In this document: one piece after another, positions 32,548 to 43,974 of the stretch
Numbering within the stretch: position 1 is the stretch's first letter
Layout: every line of letters starts with the position of its first letter
From: Myrica gale
Lineage: Eukaryota; Streptophyta; Magnoliopsida; Fagales; Myricaceae
DNA: 64,000 bases
Reading direction: 5' to 3'
Assembly: GCA_963930655.1 (NCBI GenBank)
Contig: OZ005609.1
Span: forward strand, 18,177,001-18,241,000
Notes under the pieces: model-generated
The model's database searches: none
What the model saw: the letters and a program-made list of their open reading frames with translations, nothing else
Told to the model about the DNA's origin: nothing
Position numbers and translations under genes: made by a program

Positions 32548-34032
32548 GGCTAAAATATAAGGCGTCCCTATGTTTTAACTTTTTCCTGAAAATACCTTTA
32601 GGGTTTATTTTGTTGTCCACTGTCTTTATAATTTTATGCGAATCTCATCCATATCCCTCCATCCAACTTCTGTCCAAAATCATTAAAAATTTGCTGACAC
32701 GTTAAATACCCTCCATGTGATCTCAACTAATAATTCGACATGTGTCCATCCCTACCTATTGTGCATGCAACGCCAGCGAAGGAGACTGAATTGACCAATT
32801 TACCCTTACCACATCATTTATAACTTTTCAGAAAGACTAAAATAACCTCATCGTTCTAAAATCCCAAATCCCACGACCCCTAGCTCCCTTCAAATCCCAC
32901 GAACTTCTTTAACCACAAACCACAAATTCGAAGCGAAAGAAATGGAATTAATTCCATCGGCTGATGCCAACACCAATGTCGTTGGCACCATCACCAATTG
33001 CTAGAGTGGTTTTCCTCTTTCCTTGTTTTACTAACCTTGTTACCTGGTGCCAATATTTTAACCAAAGGAAACAGGACCCAACAGATGAATAAGTCCACAT
33101 ACATATGATATCCCTGACTTGATGGTCAAAAAGCAATATGAAAAATACTTAGAGTTGCATATTGACAGACAATAGAACAAGATTCCTTTAGTTCTATCGA
33201 TTATCTTTCTGTAAGAAGTCCTATTTTCTGTCAAAATAAAAAAAGAGATCAGCACTGATGATAGACAGAGAGGCACATTGACCCAACAATTCAATATATT
33301 AGGACGTGTTTCCCCCCAAATCAGCTCCTACGTGGGCTCATTTATTTCAGCTGATTTGGGGAAGAAGGATGTCCCTATTAGCAGTGGCAGGAAACTCGAG
33401 TTCTTAACACTATTCTTGTATAATATGCTTTAAGGTCTCCCTCCAGTGTTGTTGGGACTTGTAAAAAGCTTCTCTAAATTATGTTTTTTTTCGTCGTTAT
33501 ATTCTTCATATACAAATGTGGTCGTGAATGTTTGGCAAGATGAAAAATCATTCTGGAATTGTTCTTTCTGCTAGAGAGAACTTAACCATGACTAATTTGA
33601 TTTCTTGATAAAGGCCAAGATCGCACCCAACACGACAACAAAGACGACTGTTTTGGGGAAATTGTGGGAGTTGAGTTGATCTAGGAGCTGATTTGGGGAG
33701 AATATGGACGAAAGAGGAAGAGGAGAGGGATCCTTTAAACAATTGCTGAATCTTTTTTAAATGACGTGGTAGGGGTATATTGGTAAATTCAATATTCTTT
33801 GTTGGTGTGGCATGCATAGTAGGCAGAGCCAGATATGTGTTGAATTGTTAGAGAACATGACGTGGAGGGGTTTAACACGTCAGCAACTTCTGTCAGGGTT
33901 TGGACAGAAGTTAGATGGATGGACATGAATGAAAAACATGTAAAACTACAGGGATGACGGGACAAGAAAACATACCCTAAGGGCATTTCCAGAAAAAATT
34001 TAAACCACATGGGCACATCTTATTTTTTAGCC
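32548..34032 (-). mobile_element. Pack-MULE-like element with P4-ATPase fragment (1485 bp)
   Basis: Termini GGCTAAAATATAAGGCG and, read inward from the right, GGCTAAAAAATAAGATG continue as inverted repeats of about 200 bp (including CCTTAGGGT, TCTGTCC and CTGACGTGTTAA blocks). A perfect 8-bp duplication TCCATAAA lies at 32540-32547 and 34033-34040. Long terminal repeats with an 8-9 bp duplication fit the Mutator superfamily. It carries an exon of a host flippase gene and no transposase, the definition of a Pack-MULE. Confidence 0.88.
32957..33043 (-). pseudogene. Captured P4-ATPase (ALA flippase) exon fragment
   Basis: The minus strand reads VTRLVKQGKRKTTLAIGDGA then NDIGVGIS. The TLAIGDGAND block is the hinge/P-domain signature of P-type ATPases, and the flanking VTRLVK and IGVGIS identify the P4 aminophospholipid flippases (ALA family). 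Eight residues that normally separate GAND from IGVGIS are missing, an in-frame deletion. A splice-acceptor-like CACCAG precedes GTAACAAGG, and intron-like sequence lies upstream (33044-33300). The parent protein translocates phospholipids across endomembranes; this fragment cannot. It is too small for function but large enough to seed small RNAs. Confidence 0.85.
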
Positions 34033-34382
34033 TCCATAAAAATGACAATATCATCTCCCAGATAAGCAAAGAGACAAGTTTGATGGATTTTAGTAATCAT
34101 GTAAAGGTGGTTCAATAGTTAGAAGATTAGTGTGCTAGATTCACACACAAACTACACTTACTATTACTAAATAACAGAAGAAATAGTCATTTTGAGGAAG
34201 CTATAAAAGGTTAGTAACATCTCACCTTTATGTCCATCTGATATGCTGTTATTCCTTCTTCATTTCTAGCAACCTGCAATCACCAGTATGTTACATATGC
34301 ATGTTAATTTCTTATGATCTATGTTTGGCATGTCATCATTTTTCTAAGTAATCTTTGGAATGAGCATTTCTGATCATAGGGA

Positions 34383-34986
34383 TGTTGGAACGCGAGATCG
34401 CTACCTACTTCAGATCCACGCACCCAAGTTTGAGAGAGAGTTAGAGAGAGAATTTTTAGAGAGAGAAACTCTCACGTTCAAAATGAAAATATATCTCTCA
34501 AATGAGTTTCTGAGCTATTTATAATGGCTGACTCAGAACTCAACTGTGCTTATGTGCGATATCTTTAGGGACCTCAAATCTCGGCCATAGGATCATCATT
34601 AAAAACTCGTTTTCATTCAAACTCCTTTATATTTTGTAATCCGAATGTATGGGCTTCTAAAAATTGTGATTATGTTCATTAACATATCACAAATGACCCC
34701 CGAGATACTGAGATTATTTTTGTAAAATCCATTTTGCTAACAATTATATGCTTATTTATCCTTCCACCATACTATATTCCACATGAGCTAATAGCACTGG
34801 AATAATATCATCGATTAAGTCCCTAACTAATAAAATTCTTAATTCTCAGTCTGTACCTAGTTGGACTTCCAAAACTTTTAAAAATCATTTTCTCAAATAT
34901 TTAATTAATATATTATATAAGTAAAAATCTTTGAAAACACTTTTTCACAAAATCTCGCTGTGGAACATTTTTATATGTGTCCAACA
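34383..34986. mobile_element. Candidate solo LTR, 604 bp
   Basis: Starts TGTTGGAACGCGAG and ends TGTGTCCAACA, giving the inverted TGTTGG...CCAACA ends of a plant LTR, with a TATTTATAAT box about 140 bp in. The flanking 5-mers (AGGGA and ATATA) do not match, so it may be an old or recombined LTR. Confidence 0.4.
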
Positions 34987-35640
34987 ATATACAGATATAA
35001 AGAATATATTGTCGCATCAAACGACTGGTGGATTCCATATTGAGCAATTATAGAAATTCACTTACTATACACCAGGCCCAACCTTGTCTGGAATTTTTGA
35101 TCTACAAAGATCATCACCAAATGACTCAGTCAAAGTACAAGCACACAACAAGCAAACCTGCATAATCTCACAGGTCTAAGGACAACATATGCTAATTGTG
35201 CTGAATATCGTTCTCTACATCAGTGATCGTTTCCAGAAGGTATTCGATTCGGTTCAGTGCATACTTTTACATTGCACCCGCTCATCTGCTTAAGGTCACC
35301 ACCTCAATGACGGAGTCTATCATTATATCTTTTAGAGGCACACTGAGTGTAGACTTATTTATACACTATCATGTATCTCGATTTGAAAAATCATACTCCC
35401 CACCTTCGATTCATTAATTATTGGTCTGACTTTTCTACAATGTTGCTCAACAATATGACATCTAATGTCATGATAAATATGATATCTTATGTCATTGCTG
35501 GTAGCTAAGATAACAATAATAATAATTATCTCATAGTCATGCAAAATGATTATTTTTGAGGGCATACATCTAACAGGAGATACTCTAAATAAAAGGCAAT
35601 CAACAGACTGAAAATGACCTCTTGTATTGTTGTTTCTCAG
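34987..35640. other. Non-coding DNA before the GRF-type gene
   Basis: AT-rich with no supported gene. A pyrimidine-rich acceptor-like TATTGTTGTTTCTCAG at about 35625-35640 could end the intron in front of the GRF-type coding exon. Confidence 0.35.
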
Positions 35641-35662
35641 GCCATGGGAAGTTTGAGACTCT

Positions 35663-36098
35663 ATGAGATCTAGGCAAACACATCCAAAAGTTATGTCTAC
35701 TTCCAATAGTGGTTTGAGCTCTATGGTTACAAAAAGTGGGGTAAGCTCTGGTGACCGAGAATGTTATTGCAATGTCACAACCTACGTGATGACCTCGTAC
35801 ACGGAGAATAATTTAGGATGTCGATTCCATAGTTGTCCGAACTATAACAAACATGTGTATGAATTTTTTTGCTTGGGTTGTTCCTTTAATGTGTAACCGC
35901 GAGAAAAAGGTGTTGAAATGCAAGCGAGATAGGCTAGAAGGTTTAAATGTTGATCACAATGAAGTTCAAAGCCTGAAGGAGGAGGTTGAAAAACATCGCA
36001 GGCAGGAGAAGAAGTACATGATCGCTTTGGCTGTGTCGTCAATTGTTGTAGTAGGTCTATTGTCTATATTAGTAGTCTATTTGAGCAAACTGACATGA
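35663..36098 (+). pseudogene. GRF-type zinc finger, single-pass membrane protein, frameshifted
   Basis: The first frame (from 35663) gives CYCNVTTYVMTSYTENNLGC then RFHSCPNYNKH, the N-terminal half of a GRF zinc finger (C-x-C ... T..N.G.RF..C). The partner half, CMNFFAWVVPLMCNREKK, is in a different frame from about 35855, so a single-base change near 35850 breaks the gene. A coiled-coil stretch (VQSLKEEVEKHRRQEKK) and a C-terminal hydrophobic helix (ALAVSSIVVVGLLSILVVYL) follow to the stop at 36098. Small GRF-plus-membrane-helix proteins are common in plant genomes and often lie in transposons. Here it lies on the strand opposite the MURA relic and may have been a cargo or accessory gene of that MULE. 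Confidence 0.7.
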
Positions 36099-36099
36099 G

Positions 36100-37268
36100 T
36101 TTCATTTGGCATCCCAAGTGTCTAATTTGTGATGCTTTGATATTGTAGTTTGACATGTGATGCTAGTTATATAAATCCAGCACCTTTTGAAGTTGCATAT
36201 TAAAATTGCATCCTAGTTATTTATTTGGAATGTGCTATTTAGTTGAGGCTTGCTATCCTTTAGAGCATGTGCTTGCTTTGAACTTAAATAAATATGCACA
36301 AAACAGTCCATAATACATTATCTGCATTAATGGAAATCAAAATTCATAATTCAAATATGTTCAAAACATTCGATAATACAATTTCATAATTCAAATCTAC
36401 TGAAAACATCCCATAATACCAAAATAATGTCTACAAAAATTGGTAACAATATAGAACTTCCAGCACCTTCCAACAAAACAATGTGTACATGCTAAAGAGC
36501 CAAATACATGTATATATCTTGGACCTAACAAAATGGAAAGACCAGCTTCAATTTGCCTAAAAAATTAGCTTCAATCTGCCTTAAAAAACCAGCTTCAAAA
36601 GAGAACAACACCCAGCTACAAAAGAGCGAAATGCCACTAGCTCATATGTACCAAGCCCAGCTTCAAAAAAAAGCGCCAACCACTACACCTAGCTTCAAAA
36701 AACAGCTCCAACCACTACACCGACCTTAAAAAAACCAGCTTCAACTACCAGCCCATATGCACCACGTACGAGCAACAATATGAAAAATCTGACTTCACAT
36801 CTACATCTTTTTGGTCTTTTTTTATCACCCTCAAACCACTAGGGTTATCAACTCGAGCGTCTGCCTTACGCTTTTCCTGGCTACTATGAGGCCTGCACGC
36901 ACAAGGGATAAGATAAGCTTAGATGCCACACCATAGGTAGCACAAGGGATAAAATAAGATGAACATACAACTTAGACAACACACTAGCCTGTGTACTAGC
37001 AACAAGCTTTGTGAGGTCGAGGAAGAATTGTTGAGGAGTCCCCGAGCCAATCCCCTTAGGCAATCATAACTCCGTGTTCTTGATGCCATTCCACCACCAT
37101 CTTGGGATTTTTTGCCGTGGCTCTTTTCTGCTTTGGAGTTGCAGTACTTGCAGTCGGTGGGCTGCTCCTCTTTCCCCTGCTAGGGGCAACATAATCCGAA
37201 CATTCAGCCAAGAGTGGCGGAAGGTCAGATTATTTGGATGCTGCAAACTTTACAATACGCCTCAATGT
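36100..37268. other. Flank between the GRF-type gene and copia element A
   Basis: 36530-36790 is a low-complexity run with repeated CAGCTTCAAAAAA units. 37240-37070 on the minus strand reads VAPSRGKRSSPPTASTATPK, a basic Pro/Ser/Thr-rich stretch that could be the tail of a MULE protein interrupted by copia A. Nothing firmer can be said. Confidence 0.35.
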
Positions 37269-37948
37269 TGTGAGTCTAAATAGCACCCCAAGAGGGTGAT
37301 GAATTGAGTTTATAAAAAATTCAGTCATTTTTCGATAAAAACACAGAACTGAAAAATACCCCTTTTAACAAATCATACGTAGATCTGAAAGTTTTTAATG
37401 CTAAGAAAAAATATAAGCAATAAATGATAAAGCATAAAACACCACAAATAAATATATGGAACGAATAATAAGAGAGATAGAGTTAGAGAGACGACATTGC
37501 AATTTTAGGTTGTTCTGCTAACACTTGCCTACATTCACCCCAAGGCTATTGGCTTCTTTGGACTTTCTTCACTATTCTCTAAGTAGCAAATACACCTTAG
37601 TTTTCCGAGTGCTAAATAACCTTCACAAAGCATTTTCAAGCTTATGCTTTAACTCAAAGAGATTTCTTCTACCCTCGCGAGTAGGACCAAGTGTTTACCA
37701 AATACTCAAGTGTTTTTCAAAAGATGGGTACAAAGAAAGGGTCTCTAAGCCGAATAAGCAAGTGGAAACCACAAACGTGTGGAATGACTTTCTAAGCTTA
37801 ATTAGCAACTGACAAGGTAAAATCTAAAAGTATATTTTAGAAATAGTAGATTGACAAGGTAAAATCTAAAAGTCTTCAAAGCACATAGAATTTTTGCTAT
37901 TATCAAAATCAAATACCGAAATATTCACAAAACAATATCGGGTTAACA
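37269..37948 (-). repeat. 3' LTR of copia A
   Basis: On the minus strand it starts TGTTAACCCGATATTG (37948 downwards) and ends GACTCACA (37269). It is only 680 bp because the GTGTCGACACAT array and neighbouring sequence present in the solo LTRs are deleted. Confidence 0.85.
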
Positions 37949-37962
37949 ATCTCCCCTTTTTT
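37949..37962 (-). promoter_or_regulatory. Polypurine tract of copia A
   Basis: AAAAAAGGGGAGAT directly precedes the 3' LTR on the minus strand and would prime plus-strand DNA synthesis. Confidence 0.8.
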
Positions 37963-38379
37963 GATGATAAGTATACCAGTTTAGAAAATGAAATTTTTTA
38001 ACAAATGGAAAAGCCCCCCTTGAGAACAAACAGGTTTCATGACATTTTTAGCAAAAAGGACTTTGAGATTTTACAGAAAATTTGCAAGAGTTTATTTTGT
38101 AAAGGGAGGTTTCCCAAAATTTTAAAAACAAATAAGAACATTTATATAAACTCCCTCCAAACTTCTCAGACTTCGAAATTTGAGAAGATAAGAAGTACTA
38201 CTATATGTGAAGAAAATCTCAAATTTTCACAATTAAGTACAATGAGTTCAAAAACTCAACGAGTCCTTATAATCTGCATTAGATAATCATAACAGATGCA
38301 AAATTCACAAGTAAATAATCCAATGGAGAAATGTAAATTTCAAGGTTAAGGCAAGGCAACTGTTTAGCCAACATAATAA

Positions 38380-38936
38380 TTACAAACATAGAGAGGACAA
38401 AAAGAAGGTTAATACAAAATGAATATCCTTAATAAGAGCTAGAGAGTCAACATAATCACTTATAACTTCTCCCCATTTGACATCATCAAAAATAGGATAA
38501 GGGAAAGTAAAAGGCAGTTGGCTAGGTAGGTGGAGTCTTTGTAGTGGAGGTGAAAGGTTGTGACTTCTTAATATCATAAAATCCCGTCTTCATAGTGGCA
38601 GCCATCTCCTCCATATTCTTATCCAATTTTTTCTATTTCTCCTTGATTTCAGCAATGGATATGCTTTAAAAACATTCCATAAGGGAACCCTTGCTTCTTC
38701 GCAGTAGCTGCCTTCATGTGATTAAGCATTAAGTAACCAAGATTAATACGAGAATGGGTAATGGAAATATGTGAGAGAAAAGTGAGAATGTGGTCATTTG
38801 GGAAAGATGAAATGTTTCTATGAGGTCGAGAGAAGCAGTAAGTATCGACCCCTAGCCCTTGGTGAGTATTTATGTGCCACACAGACCATTTATAAAATAT
38901 GTCAAATCGAAAGATGTGTTGACACATGGCATGCAA
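38380..38936 (-). pseudogene. Remnant of the post-pol extra ORF, copia A
   Basis: 38760-38660 on the minus strand reads RINLGYLMLNHMKAATAKK then GFPYGMF, matching the Transposase_32-like block of the extra ORF in copia B (RINLGHLMLNYMKAA). About 38510-38440 reads PYPIFDDVKWGEV, near the end of the ORF. Most of the gene between is deleted. A degenerate GTGTTGACACAT lies upstream at about 38918. Confidence 0.7.
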
Positions 38937-39094
38937 ATGAGTACATACAATATTTTCACAAGGAACATGTTTGATTTTAGAAAGAAATGCATAGAGAGCA
39001 ATCTAAACAAAGATCAGAACATGTTTCGATGCAATCAATTAACACAATTAAAAAGACAAATCAATCTTATATCACCAACTTAACCAAAGGAAAT

Positions 39095-42000
39095 CTCATT
39101 CTAATTTCTTGGCGAATAAGAAAAATCTATCCTCATTAAGGGGTTTTGTGAAAATATCCATCAATTGAAAATCGATATTTACGAACTCTAGAACAATATC
39201 CCATTTTTAGCATGATCTCGAATAAAATGATGCTTAATCTCAATATGTTTTCTCCTAAAGTTCTTAATTAGATTTTTGGTAAGATTTATCGCGCTGGTGT
39301 TGTCACATTTTTATTGGGATGAGAGAATAATGAAGATTAAAATCTTCCAATTGTTGTTTTATCCATAATACTTGTGCATGACAATTTCCCACGGAAATAT
39401 ACTCAACTTCCGTGGTTGATAGAGCCACGAAGTTTTGTTTCTTTCAACACCAAGAGACTATTGAGGGTCCAATAAATTGGCACACTCCACTAGTACTCTT
39501 TCTATCAATTTTAGACCCTGCATAATCCGCATCCGATTATCCTTATAAAATAATTTCAACACTCTTGGGATAAAACAAACCAAGATTTTGAGTGCCAACG
39601 AGATATCTAAAAATTGTTTTAGCCGCAAGGAGATGAGATTCCTTAGAAAAAGATTGGAATGTAGCACACATGGATGAACTAAACATTATATTTGGTCTAA
39701 TAGCGGTAAGATAGAGTAAGGATCCAATCATACCTCAATATTTGGTTTGGTCCACGTCCTTACCTTTCTCATCCTTTTCCATTTTTGTAGATGAACTCAT
39801 AGGTGTTATCATAGGTTTTGCTTGGTTGATGAAGATTCCCTCGTTGCAGTGTTTGATTTGGAGGCCAAGAAAATAATTTAGTTCTCCCATGAGGCTCATC
39901 TCAAATTCACCTTGCATAACATGAAAAACTCTTCACACAATGATTGATTAGAAGATAAAAAAATAATGTCATCGACATAAATTTGACCCATTAATAATTC
40001 ATTGTATTTTTCTTTAGTGAAAAGAGTAGTATCAATGAGAAAAGAGCTTATACATTCAATGAGAAAAAATCTTAGACGTTCATACCATGCTCGAGGTCTT
40101 GTTTCAAGCCATAAAGTGCCTTTGTGAGCTTGTACACTTGATTTGAAAGCTTCATATCTTCAAAGCCCCGTGGTTGCTAAACATATACTTCTTCCATAAG
40201 GAATCCATTTAGAAATGCATTTTTCACATCCATTTGAAAGAGTTTAAAATCTTTATAGCAACCAAAAGCAAGTAACATACGAATAGATTCTAAATGAGCA
40301 ACAAAAGCAAATGTTTCATCAAAATCAATTCACTCTTCTTGATTGTAACCTTGGGTTACTAATCTTGCCATGTTCCTCACTACAACCCCGGATTCATCCA
40401 TTTTGTTTATGAAAACCAATTTTGTACTGATGATTGAATAATCCTTGGATCTAGGAATAGATGTCATACTTGGTTTTTCTCAAATTGTTTTAACTCTTCT
40501 ACCATAGTTTGGATCCAACTTTCATCATCTTTGGCCTCAAGAATTTTTTTTTGCTCAAGTTGAGAAAGTAAAGCAAAAAAAATTAGCTTGGTTTAAAGAA
40601 GAATTAGTATTTACCCATTTCTCAACATTACCAATGATTTGCTTGAGATGATGACTTTTTGTAGATCATTATTGGCTTGTTGAACTTCTTCTTATGATTC
40701 TTGAGATTTTTGTACAAGTGTTTCTTTCTTTTCTTCATTTATGGCAAGTTTCTCCACCTTTTTGTCAAGATTTATAATTTCTTCATCATTTCTTCTCATC
40801 AGATTATTAGATTCATAAAAATCGACATAAACAAATTCATTAATAACTAGAATGCATTTATTTAAAACACGATACACTTTACTAGAAGTTGAATAACCAA
40901 GAAAGATACCTTCATCCACTTTTGCATCGAACTTACCCAAATTTTCCTTGTTGTCGTAGAGCACAATACATTTGCATCCGAAAACATAGAAGTAACCAAT
41001 GTTGGGTTTTCTATCATTACGTAGCTCATATGGAGTTTTCTTAAGAATAGCTCTAATCATACAATGGTTCATAACATGACAATTTGTGCTAACTGCTCCA
41101 GCCCATAAGTAATCAGACAAGTTGTTTTCACATAACAAGGTTCTAGCCATCTCGTTAAGAGTCCTGTTCTTTCTCACTACAACACCATTTTGTTTAGGAG
41201 TTCTAGGAGCGGAGAAGTTATGGTTAATACCATTTTCACCACAAAAGTTTTCAAAGGAGGATTTTTTTAATTCTTTTCCATGATCACTCCTTATGCTAGA
41301 AACAACAAAACATTTTTTATTTTGAATCCTATTACTAAGTTTTTCAAAAGCATGAAAAGCCTCATCTTTATGAGTTAGGAATAGAAATCATATGAATCTA
41401 CTGAAATCATCAACATCAACAAAGCCAAAATGTTTGCCAACCCAACTTAACATTCGGGTTGGACCAAATAAGTCTATGTGTAGAAGTTGAAGTGACCTAG
41501 AAGTGGATACCACATTTTTAGGTTTAAAAGAGGTTTTGGTTTGTTTGCCTTTTTAAAAAACTGTATAAATTTTATCTCTTTAAAAGAAAGGTTAGACAAA
41601 CTCAAAACAAGATTATTTTTAGCTAGTTTTGAAATCAAGTCGCAAGCCTTCAATGCCACAACCAACTATCCCGTCACATAATTGACTAATACTCAAGAGA
41701 TTATGCGTTAAACCATTAACAAGAAGTACATTCTCAATTATGGGATTAAGATACATATCAATGCTACCAATACCGAGTATCTTTCCTTTGCCATTGTCAC
41801 CAAAAGTAACCGAACCCATTCCCTCGAGACAGAGAGTTACGCCAACTCTTGTCTCCGGTCATGTGCTTGGAGCACCCACTATCAAGAACCCAATGTTCCT
41901 TGGTTTCATTGGACTTCAAGCACTGCTGCAAAATGAATCAATTTTTTATCTTTGGTACCCAAATCTTTTTAGGTCCTTTGGTGTTGGAAATAAATTCATT

Positions 42001-43590
42001 CACTTTGTCTTTTTGGATCAACACAAATTTGATCCCATGAGTGAATTTCATTCTAGTTAGACAAGTGTGTGAGATGTTTCCATTCTTTCTTTCCACAAAC
42101 TTATACAAGGTGAAAGATGTAGATGATTTAATCATCATATCCAAATATAGCTTTTGAATTCCAACTGAATCATAACGAATTTCACGTTTGGTGAAACAAC
42201 ATCTTTCGTAACCAAGAAGAATATCAAGGTTTCTTTTACCTTAAGTGAATCTTGCAAGATATTGAGGGAGAGAGTCAACTTTCTTCTTTAAATCAATGTT
42301 TTCAGATTTTAAATCATTGGACTCTTCTTGTATGATTTTCTCGTTTTCTTTTGTGACTATTGCAAGATTCTCTTCAGAAGAAACAACTTGGTATTTCAAA
42401 TTATCATTTTCTTGAATACGTGCTTCAAGGTTCTTTTTAAGACTACAATACCTTGAAATCATTCTTTTCAATTCAAGATATTGTTCATCAAAAGCGTCTT
42501 GTAATTCATCAAAGGAGAAAGAGCAAATTGAAGTGTCTTATACATCATCTTTATTATCCTTTTCCTTGAAGCCTAGATTTGCAACTTCTTTATCATTATT
42601 ACTATCACTATCACTTTCATCGGACTCTCCCCATGTGACCAAAAAGACTTTCTTTTAGTCTTTGAAACCCTTTCACTTTTTGTGAGATTCAAGGTCGGGG
42701 CAATCTATCTTTATATGTCCCGGCTTCTTGCACCCAAAGCAAAAAATATTGTTCATCTTGCTACTACACCTTTGTAGCTAGATTTTCTTGAAAATCTTTT
42801 ATCTCCTTGTTTCTTTCGGAAGAAATTCTTGATCTCTTGGTGAACAAAGTCATTTCATCATTATCTTTAGAAGACTCATCATCACTAGAGTATGAAGTTT
42901 TTAAGGCAATGTCTCTTTTTCCTTTTCCTTCATCCTCGTCTCCCTATACTTGGTTCATATTATGTGTCATGAGAGATCTCATAAGCTCTTCCAAAGAAAG
43001 CTTTGTCAAGTCTTTTGCTTCTTGAATGACGGTGACCTTGAGTTCTCAAGCCTTTGGTAGATACCTAAGGATCTTTCTCACCATTTCAACATTAGTATAT
43101 TCTTTACTAACAGATTTAAGACCGTTTATAATATTGATAAATTGAGTAAACATAGATGAAATAGATTCATCAGATTTCATCTTAAAAACTCATAACTATG
43201 AACAAACATACTAATTTTATTTTCCTTGACTTGATTCGTACCTTCGTGAGCCACTTGGAGTTTGTCCCAAATTTATTTCGCGACATCACAACCAAAAACA
43301 CTATTGAATTAATTTGCATCAAATGCACAATAAAATATATTCATAGCTTTGGAATTTAAGGACATATGTTTAATATCAGCATCATCCTACTCATTTTCAT
43401 CTTTCAACTTACCTTCCTTGTCTCTAGGAAATTTAGGACCATTTGAGATAATTCTCCACAGTTCATAGTCCATGGCTTGGATATAAATCCTCATCCTAGC
43501 TTTCCAATAGTTGTAGCACGTTCCATTGAACAGAGGAGGTTGATTAGTGGATGGACCTTCAGCCAACGAAGAACTAACAAGAGTTATCAT
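39095..43590 (-). pseudogene. gag-pol relic of copia A (SIRE lineage)
   Basis: Domains in order on the minus strand: gag N-terminus MITLVSSSLAEGPSTNQPPL...NYWKARMRIYIQAMD (43590-43387); gag core; zinc knuckle CFGCKKPGHIKIDC (about 42745-42700); coiled coil (42471-42241); protease motif LDSGCSKHMTGD (about 41890-41850) with the family DSG intact; GAG-pre-integrase and integrase, including the RTLLCENNLSDYLWAGAVST region (41177-40692); reverse transcriptase; and RNase H ending near IFTKPLNEDRF (about 39130). Numerous stops and frameshifts make it untranslatable. It still contains the central gag segment that copia B has lost. Confidence 0.88.
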
Positions 43591-43611
43591 AGATAAAAAT
43601 GTTAAACCTCA

Positions 43612-43625
43612 GCTTTGATATCAAT
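43612..43625 (-). other. Primer-binding site of copia A
   Basis: ATTGATATCAAAGC lies immediately after the LTR end. It is a decayed version of TTGGTATCAGAGC, complementary to the 3' end of initiator tRNA-Met. Confidence 0.75.
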
Positions 43626-43974
43626 TGTGAGTCTAAATAACAACCCAAGATGGGGTGAATTGAGTTTATCAAAAACTTAATCATTTTTCGATAAAAAAGA
43701 TCTGAAAATAATCCTTTTTAATAAATCAAATGCAGATCTGAAAGTTTTTAATGCTAAGCAAAATATAAGCAATAAATGATAAAGCTTAAAGCACTATAAA
43801 TATGGATATGGGGTGAATTATAAGAGAGATAGAGTTAGAGAGATGACAATGCAATTTTAGGTGGTTCGGCCAATACTTGCTTACGTCCGCCCCTAAGACT
43901 ATTGACTTCCTTAGGCTTTCTTTACTGTTCTCCAAATAACAAATATATCTTAACTTCCCAGGTTCTAAGGAACA
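43626..43974 (-). repeat. Truncated 5' LTR of copia A
   Basis: Only the last ~350 bp of the LTR remain, containing the reverse complement of GTTCTTAGAACC-, TAGGCAAG- and ACCACCTAAAATTGC-like tail blocks found in the solo LTRs. It breaks off right after the CTAAGGAAC block. Confidence 0.8.

Larger units (their letters stand above)
37269..43974 (-). mobile_element. SIRE-like copia retrotransposon A, minus strand, degenerate
   Basis: Read on the minus strand: a truncated 5' LTR (43974-43626, ending TAGACTCACA), a primer-binding site ATTGATATCAAAGC (43625-43612), gag from an ATG at 43590, a pol with many stops and frameshifts to about 39095, remnants of the extra ORF (38936-38380), a polypurine tract (37962-37949) and a 3' LTR (37948-37269). 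Sequence blocks match element B (48657-58933) throughout. The 5' LTR is cut off at 43974, where MULE-relic sequence begins, so no target duplication can be tested. The 3' LTR lacks the palindrome array. Confidence 0.92.

Noticed and set aside
36530..36790. Repetitive protein-coding region (CAGCTTCAAAAAA units)
   Set aside because: Low-complexity sequence with irregular period and no sustained frame.
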